Origin: Acidimicrobiaceae bacterium
GTDB taxonomy: Bacteria > Actinomycetota > Acidimicrobiia > Acidimicrobiales > RAAP-2
Direction: 5' to 3'
NCBI GenBank assembly: GCA_003133325.1
Contig: PKXA01000049.1
Span: 23,388 to 67,890, forward strand
Length of the DNA stretch: 44,503 bases
This document shows positions 32,101 through 40,179 of this stretch, one piece after another. The notes below the pieces were generated by a model. It did not search any database, was not told the origin of the DNA, and saw only the letters and a list, made by a program, of their open reading frames with translations. A program made the position numbers and the translations under genes. The stretch's first letter is position 1. Every line of letters starts with the position of its first letter.

Positions 32101-32925
32101 ACCCGTGGAGAGCCGCACGGTCCACTCGCCGGTGGCGCTGGCGTACTCGGCGGTCACGCCGGCCTCCAGGACCTCGACACAGAAGCTCTCGACGTCGGCC
32201 GCTGGGATCCACGGAACCCCCAGGCGAGCATCGATCTCGCCCGGCTCCAGGTCACGGGGTTGGACGGCTTCGAGGGCCTCGACGTTCCCCTGCCAGGCCG
32301 GGTCCGACTCGACGGCGGCCCGGGCGGTGGCCAGGCGGGCCCGGACGTTGCCGGAGAGATAGTCGGCCGCGGTGAGGGGCGGTCCGCCGTCCGGGTCGTC
32401 GTAGACCAGCGTGCCCAGCCGTTCCCGGGCCTCAGCGGAACTACAGCCGAGCAGCCGGCCGATGGTCTCGACGTCCACCGTGCCTCGCTCGTCGAGGCAC
32501 ACGGCCAGGGCGTCCTCGGGGCTATCGGCCGCTTCTACGACACGTCGGGGCGTGAGGATCCGCCGCTCGAACACCGCAGCCTTGGTGGCGGTACGGGTGG
32601 CTTGACCGAAGTTCTCCAGGGAACGGACCACCGGCATACCGGGGTCCTTTTTGAACCCGCCCATCGGCGGGTAGCGCCGGGCCATGGTCGGCTCACCGTG
32701 CTCGTCAAAGCGCCCGGTCGGAGACTCCCTGTACCGGTTGATCGGCCCGTAGATCCGCTCGTAGCGGTCATAGAGGTCGTGGAGCCGATCCCGATTGGCC
32801 GCCCAAGCGCTGTCGTCTGAGCTGGTCGCCTGGGCGTCGATCAGGTCGAAATAGGTGTCTCGCAGCTTGATCAGCCTGCGCAACTCGTCGACCTGAGTCC
32901 GGGGTGGCTCATAGGCAACAGTCAC
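29176..32925 (-). CDS. SF2/SNF2-type helicase of the plasmid methylase-helicase family, 5'-truncated
   Basis: 1249 residues from the first available start, GTG at 32925. SF2 motifs: FRPHPHQRDAVWRIL, Walker A LLAHAVGSGKTASMV, DEAH box YAVVDEAHSFKNLEFP, motif III ATFATATPIAN, and motif VI LEQRDGRILRQGNQN. Coiled coils fill the last 250 residues. Related element proteins usually start with a DNA methyltransferase domain, absent here. The frame stays open upstream of 32925 for about 60 codons, with family-like text (NARQIAGYLVLTESGGFAQV) but no ATG, GTG or TTG. The gene has therefore probably lost its 5' end. No ribosome site precedes the GTG. Confidence 0.88.
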   Translation of the reverse strand: MTVAYEPPRTQVDELRRLIKLRDTYFDLIDAQATSSDDSAWAANRDRLHDLYDRYERIYGPINRYRESPTGRFDEHGEPTMARRYPPMGGFKKDPGMPVVRSLENFGQATRTATKAAVFERRILTPRRVVEAADSPEDALAVCLDERGTVDVETIGRLLGCSSAEARERLGTLVYDDPDGGPPLTAADYLSGNVRARLATARAAVESDPAWQGNVEALEAVQPRDLEPGEIDARLGVPWIPAADVESFCVEVLEAGVTAEYASATGEWTVRLSTGSRSSIALTSDWGTRRVDGVRLVEASANQRVVSVFDEGPNGERVPNLAETLAAREKQEMIGERFAAWVWEDQMRAGRLAGEYNERFNSIVLPAYDGSHLSFPGLADNFRPHPHQRDAVWRILSSDSVLLAHAVGSGKTASMVMGGYELKRLGMVNKPAFVVPNHMLEQFSREYLQLYPQAKILVANKDDVSPSSRKEFVARCAAEDWDAVIMTMSSFERIPVSKETEQGFLNAGMAELRAAIAASNDGQGLSVKKLEKALARSEERHARLLDDRRRDEGGVTWEATGIDYAVVDEAHSFKNLEFPTHIDGVNGTGSKRAADLAMKIGWLRDTHGGRVATFATATPIANSVAEMYVMQHYLQPETLRAAGIEHFDGWAANFGRTVTALELAPDSTTYRMNTRFARFANVPDLLRMFRSVADVRTSEQIGLPTPGLVGDKAETVVVAPSSELTEYVGTLADRAEQIRNRMVRPEEDNMLKVSGDGRKAALDLRLVGLAPDPTGGKITVAADRIGGVYRQSLDRVYLDGDGVESPRTGALQLVFCDLGTPHSDDRWTVYDQLRAELVARGVPGEAIRFMHEARNDAEKARLFAAARAGSIAVLIGSTEKMGVGTNVQDRALALHHMDCPWRPADLEQRDGRILRQGNQNEEVQVIRYVTEGSFDVFSWQTVERKAAFIDQVMRGDVTERSIDDIGDQALSYAEVKALATGNPLIMERAGVEQELTKLQRLQSAHRDDQARLAQRIRSSEREATDQAGMAAAYHAAGGRAVDTSAGQFAMLVDRQSYDHRTDAATALQTHVLEVQRQLPVGERRTVTVGELGGFDVLATLSKDSSESTASLSLRGVPRSTPTLARHELRNNSPLGLLTRLENLAGDLEERGHQAEDKAQAARSEAAKAAARIGQPFESTQRIDSLRQRLAAIDAALVPAPDEAQVESEVPEPGGDVPGPARPGAAEAAVRAREQATLRRVHQADRGFGR

Positions 32926-33050
32926 ACCGTCCCGAACCTGCGCAAACCCGCCGCTCTCGGTCAGAACCAGATAACCGGCGATCTGCCTCGCGTTGGACTC
33001 GTTGCCAGCATCACTGAATCCGATACCCCAAGCGGATTCCGGAGGAGCCG

Positions 33051-33569
33051 CTACACCGCCTTGGCGGCGGCCGAGGCTGACCGTGCCTCGACATCTGCCT
33101 TCACATGCTCAACGAAGTCCTCGTCGTCATCCGGTAGGTGTGGGGTCGGGGGTGACGTATGGGTCCCCGCACAGCCGCTCAGCCCGGTCCACGCGCGGAG
33201 AAGTGCCGTGATGTCACGAAACGCCCGGAACCAGTCCACCGGTGCAGTGGAAGGAGCCATGTCGGAGAACGACGCTCGCTCGTGGTCCCGGAGCGCAGCG
33301 AGGGCTTCGACGTGCTCGTTGTGCCTCCACCAGCAGTTGGGGACGACGTGGTGGTCGACCGAGTCGAACCGGGCTTTGAGCTCCAGCACCCACGCCCGCA
33401 GCTCGGCCCACTCATCCTTGGCGTCGGACACCGGAATGGATGACCAGTGCGTTGCCGCGGGGATCTCGTCATCGGTCGGCTCGGCACTCCCATTGGATGA
33501 GTACAAGGCCTTCATGCCGTCCAGCGGCGGGAAGCTCGAGTGCGCGGCGGGGTCACTGTGTTCATCCAT
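33051..33569 (-). CDS. DUF4913-like protein
   Basis: 172 residues. The core WAELRAWVLELKARFDSVDH, then PNCWWRHNEHVEALAALRDHERA and VDWFRAFRDITALLRAW, matches DUF4913, a small family found in actinobacterial plasmids and ICEs next to coupling-protein genes. Role unknown. Acidic C-terminus. The ATG overlaps the HNH gene stop by eight bases. Confidence 0.75.
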   Translation of the reverse strand: MDEHSDPAAHSSFPPLDGMKALYSSNGSAEPTDDEIPAATHWSSIPVSDAKDEWAELRAWVLELKARFDSVDHHVVPNCWWRHNEHVEALAALRDHERASFSDMAPSTAPVDWFRAFRDITALLRAWTGLSGCAGTHTSPPTPHLPDDDEDFVEHVKADVEARSASAAAKAV

Positions 33570-33957
33570 CGCCTACCCCCTCTCTGGTCGCGTGTCGCAC
33601 GGCCAGAGTGGTCACGATCAGGTCGGTCGCGTGTCTCCGGCCCATCTTTCGCCAGGCTGGGGTGGACTCCATGATCTGGTGTAGTCGGTCGTGACACGGG
33701 CGACAGAGCGAGATCACATCGGTGAACCATTCGTGCCCAAGCCGGGCGTAGGTCCGGTGGTGAAGATCGCCGCCTCTCAACGTCCAAGCCCCGCCACAAA
33801 TCACGCAGAACGGTTCAGTGCCGTGCGCGTCTACCCACTGGTTCCGCCACGCTTCACGACGCCGATGCCAAGCGGCAGAGGCCATCCAGTCGGCGTAGGC
33901 CCGCCGTCTGGCCACGCGCCCCCGGCTCCATGCCAGGCCAGGGCGGGGGTCACGCAT
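33562..33957 (-). CDS. HNH endonuclease of the transfer operon
   Basis: 131 residues from ATG 33955-33957, overlapping the coupling-protein stop by eight bases. The HNH fold is complete: FCVICGG, DLHHRTYARLGHEWFTDVIS and LCRPCHDRLH give both CxxC knuckles and the catalytic His pair. The length is that of a stand-alone HNH protein. Its place between the coupling protein and DUF4913 suggests a conserved transfer-cluster nuclease, perhaps acting on incoming or competing DNA. It is not a recognised relaxase. Confidence 0.8.
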   Translation of the reverse strand: MRDPRPGLAWSRGRVARRRAYADWMASAAWHRRREAWRNQWVDAHGTEPFCVICGGAWTLRGGDLHHRTYARLGHEWFTDVISLCRPCHDRLHQIMESTPAWRKMGRRHATDLIVTTLAVRHATREGVGDG

Positions 33958-35725
33958 GGTTGGCTCCGGCCTGCATGGCGGCCTCGAACTTTGAGCGAGC
34001 TCGGGCGAGCTCATTCGCATCGTCCCGGTCGGTCCACGGTGACAGTCGCATCATGATCGGCGGGGCCGATCGCAGCAACAGCAGCCCGTGTCCCAACTTG
34101 ATCCGCCGGATCTCTGCCGGCTCGAGGATCGGCCGTTGTCGAATCTGCATGGACACCGACCGACCTTGGGGTCCGGCACCGTGGGTCTCCGACCACTCGT
34201 GGACGGCGCGATCGCCGATCAGGCGAGAGATGTCCGAGAGGTCGTCCGCGTTCGCCGAGCCACCGAGGATCAACTTCACGATGGCAGAGTCCCAAATCGC
34301 CCCGGCTGCCTCTTGGCCCCACTTGTCCCGGGCCTGGGCGAGAGACTGGAGGACGGCGAGCGTCGTGATCCCGGTGCCGCCACCTTCGGACATCAGAGCG
34401 GGCAGTGAAGGCAATGGGTAGTTGGCCGCCTCGTCGAGAACGAGGGCCAGCGGAGGGTCGAGCCGAGCGCCGGTGGAGCGGGCCGCCATGCGTCGAGCAG
34501 CATCCACGACGTCTTCAACCAACGCAGCCACGAAGTTGGCGGTGGCGTTGGAGCCGGACGCGGTTCCCAACAAATAGAGCGTTCCGTGCGCTGCAAGGAA
34601 GTGGGCCGGGTCGAAGGCCTCTCCCATTGCAGGGGTAACCGCAGCCAGGACGGCGGGGTCGGCCAGCGGGGAGAAGGTGTTCGCCACCATGGCCCACACC
34701 GAGTCTCGTGTGCGTTGGTCGGCGGAGATGATTGCATCCAACGCCCGGTCCCAGCCCGGCGTTGCTCCCGGTGTCTGGGTGAGGATGGTGACGGCCTCAC
34801 GGGCGCCGCCGGCCGCATGGGACCAGCGGTAGAGGTCGGCTGGTGGCCGATCGTCCAGAGCGGCGGCGTGCAACAGACAGCGGACTGCCGCCACGGTCTG
34901 TTGTTGCCAGAAGGTGCCGTTCTCCACCGACCCTGCCGAGTCGGACACCAGAGCAGCAGCCCGCACCATCGCCGTCTGCGGGCGCTCGCAGCCCCGGACC
35001 GGGGACCATCGCAGAGAGGGGAGGTGTGTACCGGCGGGAGCGAGGCCCTGGGGGTCGAACACCGCCACTGGTCGATCACCGGAGGAGCGGGCCGCCAGGG
35101 TGACGGTCAGATTGTCGGGTCGGGTCGAAGTGGTCACGACGGCGCCCGGCGCATCGAGGATCATCGGGATCACGACGTTGTGGCCCTTGCCGGAACGTGG
35201 TGGCCCGAGCAGCAGCATGGAGTCTTCCACCGAGGCCCAGCACGCCACGCCCCGGCTGGCCCCGAGCCGGTAGCCGACATCTTGCGGCCGAGGCTTGTCG
35301 ATCGACGGGCGCAACGTCCGGCCACGAGCCATCAGTGGTTTCGGGCCGGCAGAAGCGGCCACCTGGCGGCGATCAGCCAGGCCTTCGGCCTTGGTCGGAT
35401 CCGAGGTGGCCCGGTTGCCTTCGCGACGGAACAGCCGGAGGCCGGCCCACACCAAGACGGCGAACACCACCAGAAACAAGGTGGTCACGGCCCAGTAGAG
35501 GGTGGCCGGGCCCACCGAAGCGTGCCAGACGAGGGTTGGATTGCCGGGGTGCCCGAAGGCGCGAAGGGGAGCGAACGCATCGGCGTGCGGAGCTGGGTGG
35601 CCCGACACCCTGGCCGAGGTTTCGCCGGCGAGCCAGAGGACACCGTCGAGGACGGCGCAACCGAGGATGGCAAAGAGTGCGTGGTCCCTGCCGTCACGAG
35701 GGAGCGTAGGAGTGGACGTCATCAC
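33950..35725 (-). CDS. Type IV coupling protein (VirD4/TraG-like)
   Basis: 591 residues. Two N-terminal membrane segments (about 15-34 and 75-97), Walker A LLLGPPRSGKGHNVV at 174-181, Walker B LALVLDEAANYPLP, and SEGGGTGITTLAVLQSLAQA of the TraG/TraD C-terminal ATPase. It links the DNA-relaxase complex to the secretion channel. Start GTG or the adjoining ATG; both overlap the upstream stop. Confidence 0.92.
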   Translation of the reverse strand: MMTSTPTLPRDGRDHALFAILGCAVLDGVLWLAGETSARVSGHPAPHADAFAPLRAFGHPGNPTLVWHASVGPATLYWAVTTLFLVVFAVLVWAGLRLFRREGNRATSDPTKAEGLADRRQVAASAGPKPLMARGRTLRPSIDKPRPQDVGYRLGASRGVACWASVEDSMLLLGPPRSGKGHNVVIPMILDAPGAVVTTSTRPDNLTVTLAARSSGDRPVAVFDPQGLAPAGTHLPSLRWSPVRGCERPQTAMVRAAALVSDSAGSVENGTFWQQQTVAAVRCLLHAAALDDRPPADLYRWSHAAGGAREAVTILTQTPGATPGWDRALDAIISADQRTRDSVWAMVANTFSPLADPAVLAAVTPAMGEAFDPAHFLAAHGTLYLLGTASGSNATANFVAALVEDVVDAARRMAARSTGARLDPPLALVLDEAANYPLPSLPALMSEGGGTGITTLAVLQSLAQARDKWGQEAAGAIWDSAIVKLILGGSANADDLSDISRLIGDRAVHEWSETHGAGPQGRSVSMQIRQRPILEPAEIRRIKLGHGLLLLRSAPPIMMRLSPWTDRDDANELARARSKFEAAMQAGANHA

Positions 35726-35994
35726 TCGTCGTCCCCTTCGCCGTCGAGTGAAGTAATTGCCAGCAGCCGCGTCAATGTGGAGCGCCAGGAGCCCGGGTCG
35801 GAGCGGATCAGACGTTCGGTGCCGCCAGGCCTGATGGCCATCTCACCGAGGGCGTCGGCGACCTGGTCGGCAAAGGGAGGGCCACCGGTCTCTGCCTGGT
35901 CCCACATCAGCCACAGCACCTCGACCAAGGCGTCGAACGCCAGGGCGATCTCATCGGCGGTGGGCGGCGTCAAGGGGGAAGGGCGCCGTGTCAC
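35722..35994 (-). CDS. Small protein of unknown function between ardC and the coupling protein
   Basis: 90 residues, acidic and helical (ADEIALAFDALVEVLWLMWD, WRSTLTRLLAITSLDGEGDD). Four-base overlaps at both ends (GTGA types) embed it in the operon, which supports expression. No family recognised; perhaps a soluble partner of the coupling protein. Confidence 0.65.
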   Translation of the reverse strand: MTRRPSPLTPPTADEIALAFDALVEVLWLMWDQAETGGPPFADQVADALGEMAIRPGGTERLIRSDPGSWRSTLTRLLAITSLDGEGDDE

Positions 35995-37049
35995 ACACCT
36001 ACCCCTGTTTCGAGCGGATCGACGGTGGGAACCTGTTCGAGCCTCGCCTGACGGGCGGCCTCGACGGCTGCAGCTGCCCCGGGCACCTTGCCGCCGGTTT
36101 CGTGGGGAGCGGGGCTCGCCTCGATGATGAGCCGGGCCGCTTGGCCGACCCGCGCCTGAGTCGCCTGGATGGCCTTTGCAGGGTCGTCGCCCCCGGCCCA
36201 GCCTGCGACATAGGGGAAGCTGTAGTCGTCGGTGTGCATCCCGTGGGCGGCGGCCACCACGAAGGCCACCGACTCGGCTTCGACTTCCTTCACCGGCCGG
36301 CGGAGGTAGTACCCGGGAGGATCGACGTGGAGCAGGCAGTGCCCTGCTTCGTGGATCAGCGTCTTGACCATGGCTGCGTCGTCCATGTCGGCCCGGACCA
36401 CGACGGACTTGGCTCCCCAGTTCGTCTGGCCGTTCGCCCCATTGATGGACCCCGCATCAGGCACCGTATTGACGGTGAACCCCCGGGATTCGATCAGCGC
36501 CATCACGGCGGCTCCGAGCCCTTCTGGGGCCTCGCCGGCGAGCAGTCTTGGGCGGGGAACGTCGGGCACGGGCTCACCGGAGGTCTGTCCGACCTCGAAA
36601 ACGTGCTCGACCTTGAATCCGTACAGCGCCTTGCGGCGCTCCTCGGTTTCCCCCGGTTGCGCCGCCCCTTCCTTTCCCAGCGGGCGCACGTGGCCGTCCT
36701 CGTCCAGGGCGCTCCGACGGTGTCCGATGACCGGGGCCAGGACTGCGTAGCCGTGTTGGCCCTTGTCCACGGGGCGGCCCAACGCCTTCCAGGTGTTGAA
36801 CCCGGCCACGAAGGACGGCACCGGATCGGGTACCCGTCCATCGATGAACGCCTTCGTGTGCTGGCGGGCGATCAACATGATGTTGTTCGGGCTGTAGTTG
36901 TGCAGCCTGGCCTGGAACGCAAGGTAGGCCATCCAGTCCTCACCGGTGACCAAGGTCGACACCGATTCAGCCAGCGCTGCCTGGGCGGCAGCGACCTTTT
37001 CGGCCGACTTTTCGGCCCACTCCTGTCTCGACATCCGTGGTTTCGACAC
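35991..37049 (-). CDS. ardC: ArdC-like antirestriction protein with metallopeptidase motif
   Basis: 352 residues. The N-terminal ssDNA-binding domain typical of ArdC has LAFQARLHNYSPNNIMLIAR and TWKALGRPVDKGQHGYAVLA. The C-terminal zinc metallopeptidase-like domain has MVKTLIHEAGHCLLH (HExxH, here HEAGH) and a downstream EVEAESVAF glutamate. ArdC proteins protect transferred DNA from host restriction during conjugation. The start GTG is preceded by AGGAGG within hairpin leader B. The gene is placed between VirB4 and VirD4 genes. Confidence 0.85.
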   Translation of the reverse strand: MSKPRMSRQEWAEKSAEKVAAAQAALAESVSTLVTGEDWMAYLAFQARLHNYSPNNIMLIARQHTKAFIDGRVPDPVPSFVAGFNTWKALGRPVDKGQHGYAVLAPVIGHRRSALDEDGHVRPLGKEGAAQPGETEERRKALYGFKVEHVFEVGQTSGEPVPDVPRPRLLAGEAPEGLGAAVMALIESRGFTVNTVPDAGSINGANGQTNWGAKSVVVRADMDDAAMVKTLIHEAGHCLLHVDPPGYYLRRPVKEVEAESVAFVVAAAHGMHTDDYSFPYVAGWAGGDDPAKAIQATQARVGQAARLIIEASPAPHETGGKVPGAAAAVEAARQARLEQVPTVDPLETGVGV

Positions 37050-37118
37050 CGGCCTCGCCTCCTGTGGGCCACCCCGGTGGCAGCCCTTGTCTATGGCGGG
37101 CCGGAGTCCAGCTAACGG
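37050..37118 (-). promoter_or_regulatory. Recurrent hairpin leader, copy B
   Basis: Minus strand: CCCGTTAGCTGGACTCC at the virB4 stop codon (the TAG is the stop), CGCCAT, inner stem GGGCTGCC/GGTGGCCC, then ACAGGAGG and the ardC start. CTCC can pair with GGAG of the ribosome site, a weaker version of copy A. As it lies between co-directional genes it acts inside the operon. Confidence 0.65.
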
Positions 37119-38728
37119 GCCGGGAACCCGAGAGGGTTGTCGATCATGCGGGCGTTGGTGTCGGTCAGGGCCAGCTCGCTCGGGGTGCAGAGGTGGCGCA
37201 CCACGAAGGCGCGCTCGTTGACCCGCCAGAGCCCCTCTCCTCGGGCGAGCTCGGGGAGCTGGCGAACCTCGGTACTGGACAGGCCGAGCACTTTCCCGGC
37301 GGCCACCGCTTCGTCGGTCGGCTCGTTGTAGAGGATGCGGGTGGCCGTGTCACCGAGGAGCCCTTGGGCGAGTCCTCGGGCCTCCGAGCCGCTTTCACCG
37401 ACGGCCTCCAGATCGGACAGCCGGTGGACGACCATCAGGTTGGCCAGGCCCCACGCACGAGACAGCTTCCAGTGACTTTGCATCCGGGCCAACAGCGCGG
37501 GCTGGGCCATCAGCCGCCATGCCTCGTCGTAGACGACGAGGCGTTGCCCGCCGTCGGGGTCACGGAGCGCCGCTTCCATCCATGCCGACGTGCAGGTCAT
37601 GACCAGTCCGAGCAGGGTGTCCGATCCGGAGATCCGCGACAGGTCCAATGACAGCATGGGGAGGGAAGGATCGAAGCGCACCGTGGACGGACCGTCGAAC
37701 AGGCCGGCTAGGTCGCCGGACACCAGCCGAGCCAGCGCGTGGGCGACCTCCCGCCCGTCATCGAGCAGCTGCGCGACGGTCGACCCGGCGACAGCGGTGC
37801 CGGGGGCGTGCAGGGCATCAACCACGTGGGGAAGGATCGGGATGGAGTGGCCGGCGACGGCCGAAGACAGGGCGGAGTCGAGCGCGGTGCGCTCCACAGC
37901 CCGGAGCGACCGGCCGAGGGTGGTGGTGGCAAGGGCTGCCAGCAACGCCTGGCGATCGCTCGTCACCTGGGCGTGCCAGGCGGTATCAGACTGTCCTGAC
38001 GGTCTCGGCCCTTCGTCCAACGGATTCAGCCGGGCCCTGGCTCCAACTCCCAGTTCGATGACCTGACCGCCGATGGCACGGGAAACGACGGACCACTCGC
38101 CCTTCGGGTCGCCGGGGACATAGACCCGTCGACCGAAGGCGATGTAACGAGTCGCCAGCGACTTCGCCAACGTGGACTTGCCACGACCGATCTGACCGGC
38201 GAGAAAGATGTTCGGGTTGGTCAGCGAGCCTCGGCGGTACAGGTCCCAGGGGTCGAAGCAGAAAGCGGTGCCGGACCATGAATCCTGACCAATAAGCGCA
38301 CCTTCCGACCCCAAGCCTTCCTCTGCGAGGAACGGGTACGCACCGGCCAGCACTTCGCTGGTGGCCCGGTGGGGAGCGACCTTCAGTCGGCGATAGGTCC
38401 GTCCGGCCATCGGTCCTGCTTCCCCGCCCTTCGGCAGGAAGGCCGCCTGGCGCTGCTCGGCCCGCAGAGTCTCGCCCTCTGCCTTGCGGAGGGCCATCAA
38501 CCGTTGCCGGTGGGAGTGGTCGACTTGGTGTGCTGCCTTGGCCGCCTCGCGGCGAAGGCGGCGCTCGGGCGGTGCGTAGCCGGGAGCAGCGAACACCCTC
38601 CCGTCGTCACCGACCGGCAACGATGGCAACGAAAGCGGCGCTGGCGGGGCGGCCGGGCTGGGGATGGGCGTGGGGCTGGGATATCCGAACCCGGGTGCAT
38701 CGCCGTCGGGCTTCTTACGACCCCGCAT
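37112..38728 (-). CDS. virB4: VirB4-like conjugation ATPase (C-terminal motor part)
   Basis: 538 residues. A Pro-rich N-terminus is followed by a basic helix and a TraC/VirB4 ATPase with Walker A FLAGQIGRGKSTLAKS at about 177-185, PGDPKGEWSVVS, and Walker B QRLVVYDEAWRLM near residue 400. The usual N-terminal VirB4 region is not here. It is supplied by the preceding SCO6880-like gene, whose stop overlaps this start by one base (TGATG). It powers assembly of the transfer channel. Confidence 0.9.
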   Translation of the reverse strand: MRGRKKPDGDAPGFGYPSPTPIPSPAAPPAPLSLPSLPVGDDGRVFAAPGYAPPERRLRREAAKAAHQVDHSHRQRLMALRKAEGETLRAEQRQAAFLPKGGEAGPMAGRTYRRLKVAPHRATSEVLAGAYPFLAEEGLGSEGALIGQDSWSGTAFCFDPWDLYRRGSLTNPNIFLAGQIGRGKSTLAKSLATRYIAFGRRVYVPGDPKGEWSVVSRAIGGQVIELGVGARARLNPLDEGPRPSGQSDTAWHAQVTSDRQALLAALATTTLGRSLRAVERTALDSALSSAVAGHSIPILPHVVDALHAPGTAVAGSTVAQLLDDGREVAHALARLVSGDLAGLFDGPSTVRFDPSLPMLSLDLSRISGSDTLLGLVMTCTSAWMEAALRDPDGGQRLVVYDEAWRLMAQPALLARMQSHWKLSRAWGLANLMVVHRLSDLEAVGESGSEARGLAQGLLGDTATRILYNEPTDEAVAAGKVLGLSSTEVRQLPELARGEGLWRVNERAFVVRHLCTPSELALTDTNARMIDNPLGFPAR

Positions 38729-40170
38729 CAGAACGCCCTCCGGGCGAGGGGAAGGGTAGCGAGCACGAACCCTTGGAGCTGGCGGCCATAAAGCGGGCGC
38801 ACCTCACACGCCGCCTGGCTGGCAGCCCGGGTCACGAGCGAACGGGCGGCCTCGAGGGTTTCCATGGTCGGGGCCGTCACGGTCACGAACCCCGAGAACT
38901 CGACGTCGGTGTGGCCGGAAACCACCGAACGTTCTCTGGCTTGCAGATCGGCATACTCCTGGGCGTCGGACATGTCAGCGATCTGGCCGACCTTGGCCTT
39001 CTGCGCGGCGTCGGCCACCGCCTCGGTCTTTTCCTTGCGGATCTGACGCAGGGCGTCATCGGTCGGAAGGGGGTGAGCGACCAGCGACAGTGTGCGACGA
39101 ACGTCGGGAGTGAAGATCAGATGGTGCAAGAAGTCCGGAGGCACGTCGATGCGGGGCCACTCACTGATCCAGAGCACCGCAGAAAACGCAGAGTCGTGGC
39201 GCAGGTACTCCCAGTGCTCGGAGACAGCGAGCGGTCCGGCATGGGCCAGGTTGGCTCCGGGGTCGTGGCGAGCATCGAGTGGGGTGGTCGGGTCGTAGGC
39301 GCTGCGGATGATGGCGGCCAGCTCGGATTCACAGAGCCATTCCCCGGCCCGCAAGTCGGCCGAGCGCAGCGAGTCGACCAGCGATGCCATGTCTCCCCGT
39401 AGGACGGTGGCCGCACCGACCATCCCTCGGCCGGCGGCCTTGATGGCACGGTTGGCGGCTTTCATGTCGAGTGACAGGGAGATAGTGGTCCGGTGGGTGC
39501 CGGCCGCGAGGCGAGCCTGGTCGAGTAGCTGGCGGTACTCGACGTCGGCCCAGCTGCCGTCGTGGACACCGTTGGCCGCGTACCATTCGGCCTGCCCGGT
39601 TGCAGGATCGGGGAGAGTGGCTTCGAGAACCTGGAGGGCAGCACAGGTCCCTGACTGGGCGAGCGCGGCGTAGAGGCGGCCCCAACGGCTGACCCGCTGG
39701 TTGCGCTCGTCGGGGTCGAGCAGCACGAAGGCCGGGTGCGACACGCTGACAACAGCCGTCAGTGTGTGCCGGTGCGGATCGTGGATCATGGCCGCACCGG
39801 TCACCGGGTCGTTGTAGACGCGCAAGCGTGCCGCATCGCCGACCAGCGCGAGTGTGCCAGCAGGTCGGGGGCGGACCGGGTGTTGCGAGTGGTACTCGAG
39901 TTGCCCGGTCAGCTTCCGGGCCTCGAAGTGCGCAGCTGTCCCAGCCCACTCCACCGCCGGCCGGCCGGCCACTCGTACGAGGGCAGACGCAGCCAACGGC
40001 CCCCACAGGATGCCTGCGACGATGAAACCGAACCCGCCGGCAGATACGAGTCCTGCGATGGCGATCGATCCAGCGGTGGCCAGGGCGACGACTCTCGGCG
40101 TCGAGAACCCGAGGATCAAACCTCTGGTGGGGCGCCGCCCGAAGCGGACAGTGGGGGTGGTGCTTGCCAT
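38728..40170 (-). CDS. SCO6880-family protein (PrgI/VirB3-like plus VirB4 N-terminal region)
   Basis: 480 residues. Two hydrophobic segments at about 28-65 are followed by a soluble domain with EARKLTGQLEYHSQ, SHPAFVLLDPDERNQRVSRW, TTISLSLDMKAANRAIKAAG and WPRIDVPPDFLHHLIF. This arrangement is that of SCO6880-type proteins, partners of the ATPase encoded directly downstream. In function it corresponds to the membrane-anchoring half of a split VirB4. RBS GGAG before the ATG. Confidence 0.85.
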   Translation of the reverse strand: MASTTPTVRFGRRPTRGLILGFSTPRVVALATAGSIAIAGLVSAGGFGFIVAGILWGPLAASALVRVAGRPAVEWAGTAAHFEARKLTGQLEYHSQHPVRPRPAGTLALVGDAARLRVYNDPVTGAAMIHDPHRHTLTAVVSVSHPAFVLLDPDERNQRVSRWGRLYAALAQSGTCAALQVLEATLPDPATGQAEWYAANGVHDGSWADVEYRQLLDQARLAAGTHRTTISLSLDMKAANRAIKAAGRGMVGAATVLRGDMASLVDSLRSADLRAGEWLCESELAAIIRSAYDPTTPLDARHDPGANLAHAGPLAVSEHWEYLRHDSAFSAVLWISEWPRIDVPPDFLHHLIFTPDVRRTLSLVAHPLPTDDALRQIRKEKTEAVADAAQKAKVGQIADMSDAQEYADLQARERSVVSGHTDVEFSGFVTVTAPTMETLEAARSLVTRAASQAACEVRPLYGRQLQGFVLATLPLARRAF

Positions 40171-40179
40171 GGTGATCTC

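Noticed and set aside
34586-36127. 513-codon open frame on the plus strand
   Set aside because: It runs antisense to the coupling-protein and ardC genes, has Gly/Arg/His-rich text without domains, and is explained by the codon bias of high-GC genes.
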